Below, piece after piece: positions 19,041 through 24,757 of a stretch of DNA of 24,757 bases. A program made the translations under genes and the position numbers. The stretch's first letter is position 1; each line of letters starts with the position of its first letter. The notes under the pieces were generated by a model, which saw only the letters and a list, made by a program, of their open reading frames with translations, was not told where the DNA came from and searched no databases. Source of the DNA: Guillardia theta CCMP2712 (lineage: Eukaryota > Cryptophyceae > Pyrenomonadales > Geminigeraceae); NCBI RefSeq assembly GCF_000315625.1, contig NW_005434642.1, forward strand, positions 594,264 through 619,020, in the 5' to 3' direction.

Positions 19041-21333
19041 TGTCAAGTCGATCCCGTAACCAGCTATTTGCAAGCTATTCCTTCGACAACTTTTTCACTT
19101 CTTGGAGTATTTTGCAGCAAAAACTTCTTCGTTTCAAAGCTTGTTGAACTTCAGCAGAAATCAGAGAGCCAGGGAAGAGGAGGGAGATTGAGGGCCAGTA
19201 GAAACAACGTGACTGAAGGAAGGGAGGCACCTTGTGTAGGGAGGAAGGGGAGTGGGGAAGGGGAGGGAGCGAGAGATTGCGAGGAGAGGAAGGGCGGGTC
19301 GCAGTATAGATAGGAGATGGGGGCTGACCCCGAATTCTTGAGATTGGGGGGTGATATTGCAGTAAAATAGAAAAATTTGGAAAGGTATCGCAAGCTATTT
19401 TGAAATTTCATAATATCATTTGGTCATTTTTAGTAAAGAATCAGCATGCAGTCAATTCTTGGTTTTATTTCTCTGCCTGCTGGTTTTGCTTCTAGTCATG
19501 AACTTTCGAGGTCAGAAACGACGGGTAGGGTACACCTATGTACCCGTCATATCGACTGGAAAATAACCGGTACTCATTCAAATTGGATGGGTGCGATGGC
19601 AATTAAATAACGGAAATCGTGAAACGTTGTTGAATGTCAACGATTCATATGGATAACACAATACGTTAACCACAAGGAGCAAATCTGGGCCAGACCAGTC
19701 CGCCTCAGCGACTTTTCATTTGATGAGGCGTCCCCACCCTACCGTTTTCAGCATACACCCCTACTCACCCCATAAATTCCTCAGCAAGGTACCCGTCCAT
19801 TTATACCTCGAAGCTACCATGACCCTCATCTTACATCCCGAATCCAACGACACCGGGCGTGAACACCCCAATATGCTACCTAGAGCAGTCGTAATTTGCA
19901 ACGTTTCATTTGTTCGGCGCGGTACATTCCCCCGGTGCCCCTACACCTGAGGCTCTTCATTCCCTCTACTGCCGCATGGTACGCCGGTCATCATCCCAGC
20001 CTGGCTCCGTGACCATAGCAAGTTAGGCCGGGCTGAAGGCCGCGCAGCCTGCCGCCGCAGAGTGGCAGTGCCCTCGGCCGCGGCGCCCCGCGCCGGCCGC
20101 GGCCCTCAGGGCCCGGCTCGGACTCCCGGCAGGCCCGGCCGGGCGGCCGGGCCGGTCAGGCCCCGGCCCCGGTCTCGCCCGCGGCGCGGCCGCAGGACTC
20201 CGGGAGCCTGCAGTGCCCAGTGACTGCCAGACTAGCCTGGAGTGAAGGTCCTTCGATCCGACCGGACAGTGGCTGCGCCGCCGGCGGCCCGGCCCGACGC
20301 TGTCACCGTACTCACTGGTGGCGGCACGGACTGCGGCCCGCCCGGCCGCCGGTAGTTCGGAACCTCAGTGTGACTAGCTTAAGTTAGTAGTCACAGAGTC
20401 ACAGACGGTGACGGCTGGCAGTGGGCCCGGCCGCCGGGCGGCGGTGAGTCATGGGCCGGGAAATCATGGCTACTAGTCACGGCGAGTCCGTGACTGACTG
20501 ACGGTAAATGAACTTGGCTTGACAGTGAATGAGAATTTCAATCACGGTAGTGAGTGAAGTCACTCGAGTCCCGGGCCGACGGTCTGGCAGCGGCCGGGCG
20601 TATCACATGATTCAATGAAATGATCATTGGCAAGTCACAACTACCGTAGGCTAGTAGCGGCAGCGGCCGCGGGCGGCCGGGCCGGGCCCCGGGCCCCCGG
20701 CCCGGTGCCCGGGCCGGCATCACGGCGGTGACTGTGTGACAGTGTCCGGGCCGGGCCCGGGGACTGGAGTCGGACGGACCGATCATCATACTTTTGAAAG
20801 CCCGGTGTTTGCCGCAGGCTGGGCGGCGGCCGGGCCCCCGGCGGGGCCCGGCGTTAGTAGCCGAAAGTTTTAACTTTGACTCTCCGAGTAAAGAAGTGGC
20901 ATGGACCCTCAGGCAGTGTGACCCCACCCCCGGAGGTCCCGTGAGACCACCCTGACCCTACTAGAAGCCCTGCAGTGAAGATTCGGTCTCAGCAGCGATA
21001 CCCCCTACTCCCCGGTTACCAGCCTGTAAATGACCCACCCCTTACCCCATCCCGACGCAACTCCAGTGAAAACCGTTGAACTGATACTGAGTACCCACCC
21101 CCCAAGTGTGAATGCGGTACTCAAGACTCCTCCCCAATCAATCCTGACCCCTCCCCCCTTCCAGTCCTAACGAGTACCCACCCCACCCTACATCATGATG
21201 TTTCCCTGAGCGGTACAGTTTTTTTAACCCTACCCCCACCCCCATTATATCAGTGATTTTCCTGTTCCATGAAGGTACGGTACTTGGGCATTGCTGTGAC
21301 CACCCACCCACCCTGCGTTCCTTGTGATCGGGG
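19041..21333. other. 2.3-kb intergenic region with a GC-rich island and C-rich blocks
   Basis: No gene is supported. At 19140-19310 the strand is purine-rich; at 19320-19720 it is AT-rich, with an 8-bp inverted repeat (GACGGGTA...TACCCGTC, 19520-19548). At 19720-19950 are TACCC/CACCCC blocks. About 20030-20860 is an extremely GC-rich island built of GGCCGGGCC-type words mixed with GTCAC/GTGAC words. At 20920-21310 CCCCACCC/TACCCC blocks lead up to the next gene's start. An open frame at 20538-20927 (minus) is a by-product of composition. Confidence 0.55.
20030..20860. repeat. GC-rich island of CCGG/GGCC simple words
   Basis: The region is dominated by overlapping GGCC, CCGG and CGGGCC words, giving many short palindromes. 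A less GC-rich core at about 20340-20640 is rich in GTCAC, GTGAC and TAGT words. A smaller patch of the same character lies at 2145-2220. No protein-like frame is present. It could be a CpG island, a degenerate satellite or an assembly artefact. Confidence 0.6.
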
Positions 21334-24300
21334 ATGCACGGAGCTTCGACAGCCGAGGTGGTCATGGCAGGCAACGGAGACGTCGGGAAGGAGAGCGGGA
21401 AGCTGCAGGATCGACAGATGTCCTCTCTTGTTGCCCTCCAGTCCTGCATCCGTCGCAAGATCTACAAAGAGCGGCTGCACTGCGCCAACTTAGTGGAGCG
21501 GCTTGGGCTGGAGCACGAGTTTATAACGGGGATGCTGAAGCTGCTGAATCAAGCGATGGTCTTCGCTCTTCTTCTGATCGCTCTAGGGTTTGCGAATGAT
21601 GGGCCAGCCACACGAGGCATCTACAACTACCTTACCAGCTCCTTCAACCTCCAAGAGGTGGCTACCATCCAGGTGAACTCACTCTGACCGACAATCTGGC
21701 TTCTAACAACCATCACAGTCGCGAGCCGATTTCACGCAAGCCCTCCAGTCCATCTCTTCAGAATCTCGCAAGCATTTTGTCCTCTCTTCCCAGGTCTGGC
21801 TCTCCAGTGTTACATTTCGACGATGACGGCTGTCTGCAGTACTTCGACACGCAAGATCAAGGCAACGTTCAGATATTGGGGTCTCTGCGATCTTTCACCG
21901 CTCCTGCTGTTCTCGGCAACGTGCAGCTGAGCATCCAAGCACCCGAGGCAAGTGAGAGAGCATCAAGGAGACATGCTCACTCTCTGCACAGATCTCCTTC
22001 ACAACATGGATGCGAGTCAGCGCAGACTTCACCAGCGGGTACGTCTTTCGTAAACGGCTCGTATCGGCAGGCTCAGGATCAGATCTGGTTGGTCGCCATG
22101 ATGAGGAAGTACGGGTGGTACTGAGCTCAGCCTGCAGAGCTGTTGGGGGTGGTACTTCGACCGCTTCACGGGCCCTCAATTCCGATACGGGATGCATGAC
22201 ACTTTTCCCATCGACATCTGGAATATCAACAACAGGCTTCAGTGAGTTCATCGCTTGCACGAGGAGTGTAGCTCACAGACATGACTGCTTGGTAGGCAAC
22301 TGGAGATTAAGCTCCCTAAACCTCGCCCAATGATCATCGATGAGTATGCTCTGATGACTATGATAGTGACGCAGAAGGTAAGTGACAGTACAAGTACACC
22401 CGCACCCCCTGACCTTGCTTCAGGTCGTCCTGTTCTACAGGAACACAGTGCTTCTCGGCAACATTTCTCTCCCTCGGCCTCTCACAGACTGCTACAACAC
22501 GGAAGGAATCTTAGTTGGCCAGGCAAACATGGAGCTGGGTCAGCTTCGCTTCTATCCAAAGAGTTTGACTGTTTCAGACATCGCGGAGATCTTCCAATAC
22601 GGCATGCGCTTGTCCGACCTGTCGACGGGGTCGCAGGCATCGGATGTGAGCGAGAGCGAGAGCTTGGCAACCAAGCAGGAGATCCTTGGATCCATAGCGC
22701 AGGTTGAGTCCCTCATCGGCGATCGCCAGCAGCTACAGGACGAGGCGCTCCTGTCTCAGGTTCGTGTGACGTCAGCCAGTCAGCTGCGTCCTCTGACATC
22801 TTCCTCCTCCTCGCCAGACTGTTGACTCCGTTCCTTCTCCTGCTGTTCCATCCTACGCATCTCCGACATACCCTGCAGGGGTGACAGAGCCCAACTGCTC
22901 GCACAACGGGACGCTGACCCTATCGTGGGACTCTCTGATCAACCGATCCTATTACTCTCTCATATCAGACCCTGCGCGCCTCTCCAAGACCAGCGACACT
23001 GACGCTCGTTACCTCACCAACGTGCCCTCCTTTCATGGCACTGGCATGACTCTCAGCTTCTGGTACCGCCACATCCCCTGCCTGACCGACACCTGCGGCG
23101 TCTACGTCTTCCAGGCGGGACAGTTCCCTCCTCCCTCCGTGACCTCGCAGGGGAACGCGAGCTTCAACTCGTGGTGCTGGAGCCTGTGGATCGAGAACCA
23201 GGCCTTCTGGATTGACGGCGCCCCTAACTCAGGGTACATTCACTTCGCTGACTACGGCATTGACCCCAAGTTTGGTTTCTCCGGCGACAAGTACTGGCGG
23301 CACGTGGTGTATCAGCTGGACGAGAAGACCAACAAGGCTCGCTTCTTCCTGGACGGCAAGTTCGCCATGGAGAAGGACTGGGGAGGAAGCATTGCCCAGG
23401 TCCTCCTTCCTTGTTCTCCTCCCTCAGCTGACTCGCTCGCACAGGCTGACTGTCTTGGCCCCTACAAGGAGATCTCCATCGGCCACTCAGCCCCGGGCTA
23501 CACCTACGGGGCTCCGATCGAGCTCTACGATGTTCGCATGTACGTTCACAGTATCAGCGGCATCCTCACCGCCCGCGACATCTGGAGGGAGTCGATCCAG
23601 TTCGCCCCTGTGCTGGGAAAGGATCACTGCTTGAATGTCTCCAGCCCCGACATGCAGGACGACGGCGTCTGGTCAGACCCCTACGGTCACGGATGCTCGT
23701 GGTACTACCAGGCGAAGCAGAGCACTCCCGCCGTCTGCTCCTCCTCCGAGGCTCAGCAAAACTGCCCCAACTCATGCGGGAGCAAGCAGGAGTGCTTCAA
23801 AGACTTCACCGCTGCCTCTCCCTTCTTCGTGTGGGACCGAACAAGGCTGATCCCTGCTCAGTCTCCTAACGGCACCATCTGCCTGGGCAGCAGCTACTCC
23901 AAGGCGAGCGTGGTGGCTGAATGCCGCAAGTGGGCGAGCGGAGCGAGCTACAAGCAGGAGCTGTTCCCCGAGTCGTGGGCGGCAAGCATGGCGACAAAAG
24001 GAACAGCCCCGAGGCGAGGGAGGCGTGTTAACGTGACGGTCTGTGACGAGCTCGAGGCCTCGATCGATGAGTACTGCGGGTTCGAGATGAAGCCGGTGGA
24101 GGAGTTCACCAAGAAGATGCTGGCTGAGGGTGGAGACTTCACCATCTCCTTCTGGGTAAGGCCGGTGGGCACAAACTCGATGCTGGGAGACACCGGGAGG
24201 TTCTTCCCGCACCTCAACTTCTTCTCCTCCCTCTCTCCCCCGCAGGAGAACCTGGTGAGCAGGAGTCTACCAGGCGGTAGGCACTGACGCTGAGCTGTAG

Positions 24301-24757
24301 CTGTTCGGTCTGTGGGCCAACCCCAACGGAGAAGCAAGGATCAACTCCAAGTGCTACACCAATGGCTCGCGCGATTCCTACTGGAACATCGAGGTGAGCG
24401 AGCAGGAGAAAGGCGATCGAGCTTGAGAGAAGAGAAGGCGCAAAGGGGGGAAGAGGAGGAGGAGGAGGGGGAGGGGGAGGGGGAAGATGGGGGGGACCCC
24501 GATTCGAGGGAACTGGCCAAGCGCACAGGGCCGGGGGGGAAGGCAGAATCACCCTGCAGCTGGAGGATGACGAAGCTTAAGGACAGACTTGGATGTTCCT
24601 CCTGTTATGGACGAGGATGACGGGGACAGATCCTTGGTTTCCTAGTCGAAGAGAGGGCGACCACTCCGTTCACGATTCACCTTGAGGCCCACGAGGGCAA
24701 GATGAGCCTGTCGTCCTCGGTACGCTCCTCCGAGGCGGCTTCCGCGCATCTGCTTCA
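21334..24757 (+). CDS. Membrane-anchored protein with repeated LamG/ConA-like domains and a Cys-rich module (3' end outside window)
   Basis: Eleven exons join in phase: 21334-21672, 21719-21747, 21794-21947, 21992-22087, 22138-22241, 22296-22377, 22424-22759, 22818-23399, 23445-24254, 24301-24393 and 24630 onward. They give at least 905 residues and continue past the window. Residues 1-70 are cytosolic-like (KIYKERLHCANLVERLGLEH). A transmembrane helix lies at about 74-88 (AMVFALLLIALGFA), and the rest looks extracellular with several N-glycosylation sites. LamG-like units are seen at about 125-340 (VLHFDDDGCLQYF, ISFTTWMRV), 410-630 (MTLSFWYRH, WRHVVYQLDEKTNKARFFLDG) and from about 800 (FTISFWVRPVG). 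A Cys-rich stretch at 636-692 (GCSWYY, CPNSCGSKQEC) resembles ShK-type modules. LamG folds bind sugars or proteins. One N-terminal helix followed by a large ectodomain could also be the start of a polycystin-like channel, but the window ends too early to tell. Confidence 0.85.
21948..21991 (+). other. GC-AG intron in the LamG gene
   Basis: Between exons ending ...QAPE and starting ISFTTWM there is a 44-nt interval that begins GCAAGT and ends CTGCACAG. No GT at this position keeps the frame, and GCAAGT matches the usual context of the rare GC donor class. Both flanks read as LamG sequence. Confidence 0.75.
23400..23444 (+). other. 45-nt in-frame intron without stop codon in the LamG gene
   Basis: The interval starts GTCCTCC, is pyrimidine-rich, contains CTGAC near its end and finishes CACAG. 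Its length is a multiple of 3 and it has no stop, so a plain reading frame runs through it and adds 15 low-complexity residues inside a LamG strand. Its size and composition match the other introns here. Confidence 0.65.

Noticed and set aside
20538-20927. 129-residue minus-strand frame in the GC-rich island
   Set aside because: Its Pro/Arg/Ala/Gly content is what GC-rich DNA gives by chance, and no motif is present.
22881-24287. 468-residue frame as a gene of its own
   Set aside because: Its start is internal to exon 8 of the LamG gene; the real reading begins upstream at 22818 and splices out at 24254.

Overview
This window is nuclear DNA of a unicellular eukaryote, most likely a photosynthetic protist. 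Genes lie on both strands and are cut by many short GT-AG introns. Most introns I can place by reading frame are 44-61 nt. I see no operons, Shine-Dalgarno sites or RNA genes. The gene set (centrin, a voltage-gated-type channel with a cyclic-nucleotide-binding domain, a PH-domain protein, a large laminin-G-like membrane protein) fits a flagellated alga. A cryptophyte such as Guillardia theta is my best guess from intron size and protein style. That is inference, not something the sequence proves.

Layout. 1-2565: no intact gene; a broken reading frame (174-748), a decayed caspase-like (peptidase C14) remnant on the minus strand (about 1033-1470), a 32-nt direct repeat and a GC-rich block. 2566-5123 (+): a multi-exon gene for a signal-anchored, Cys-containing protein with a charged helical tail. 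5536-6598 (-): a five-exon SRPBCC/START-like protein with a signal peptide. 6599-9065: mostly non-coding, with G-rich blocks. 9066-9414 (+) and 9574-10425 (-): convergent genes for a small secreted protein and a Cys-rich single-pass membrane protein. 11766-12489 (+): centrin. 12616-15534 (-): a six-transmembrane potassium-channel-like protein with a C-terminal cyclic-nucleotide-binding domain, ending in a pentanucleotide repeat and several small exons. 15535-16696: a divergent intergenic region with two tandem arrays, including 36 perfect copies of a 9-mer. 16697-17960 (+): a ten-exon PH-domain gene. 18076-19040 (-): a soluble cyclic-nucleotide-binding protein. 19041-21333: intergenic, with an extremely GC-rich island. 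21334-24757 (+): the 5' part of a large gene for a membrane-anchored multi-LamG ectodomain protein that runs off the window.

How they may work together. Two proteins with cyclic-nucleotide-binding folds (channel and soluble protein) flank a PH-domain protein, and a calcium-binding centrin lies next to them. A shared flagellar or membrane signalling theme is conceivable, but adjacency in a eukaryote is weak evidence.

Limits. All exon structures were deduced by eye from reading frame, splice-site dinucleotides, intron length and protein-likeness. Junctions marked uncertain need transcript data.
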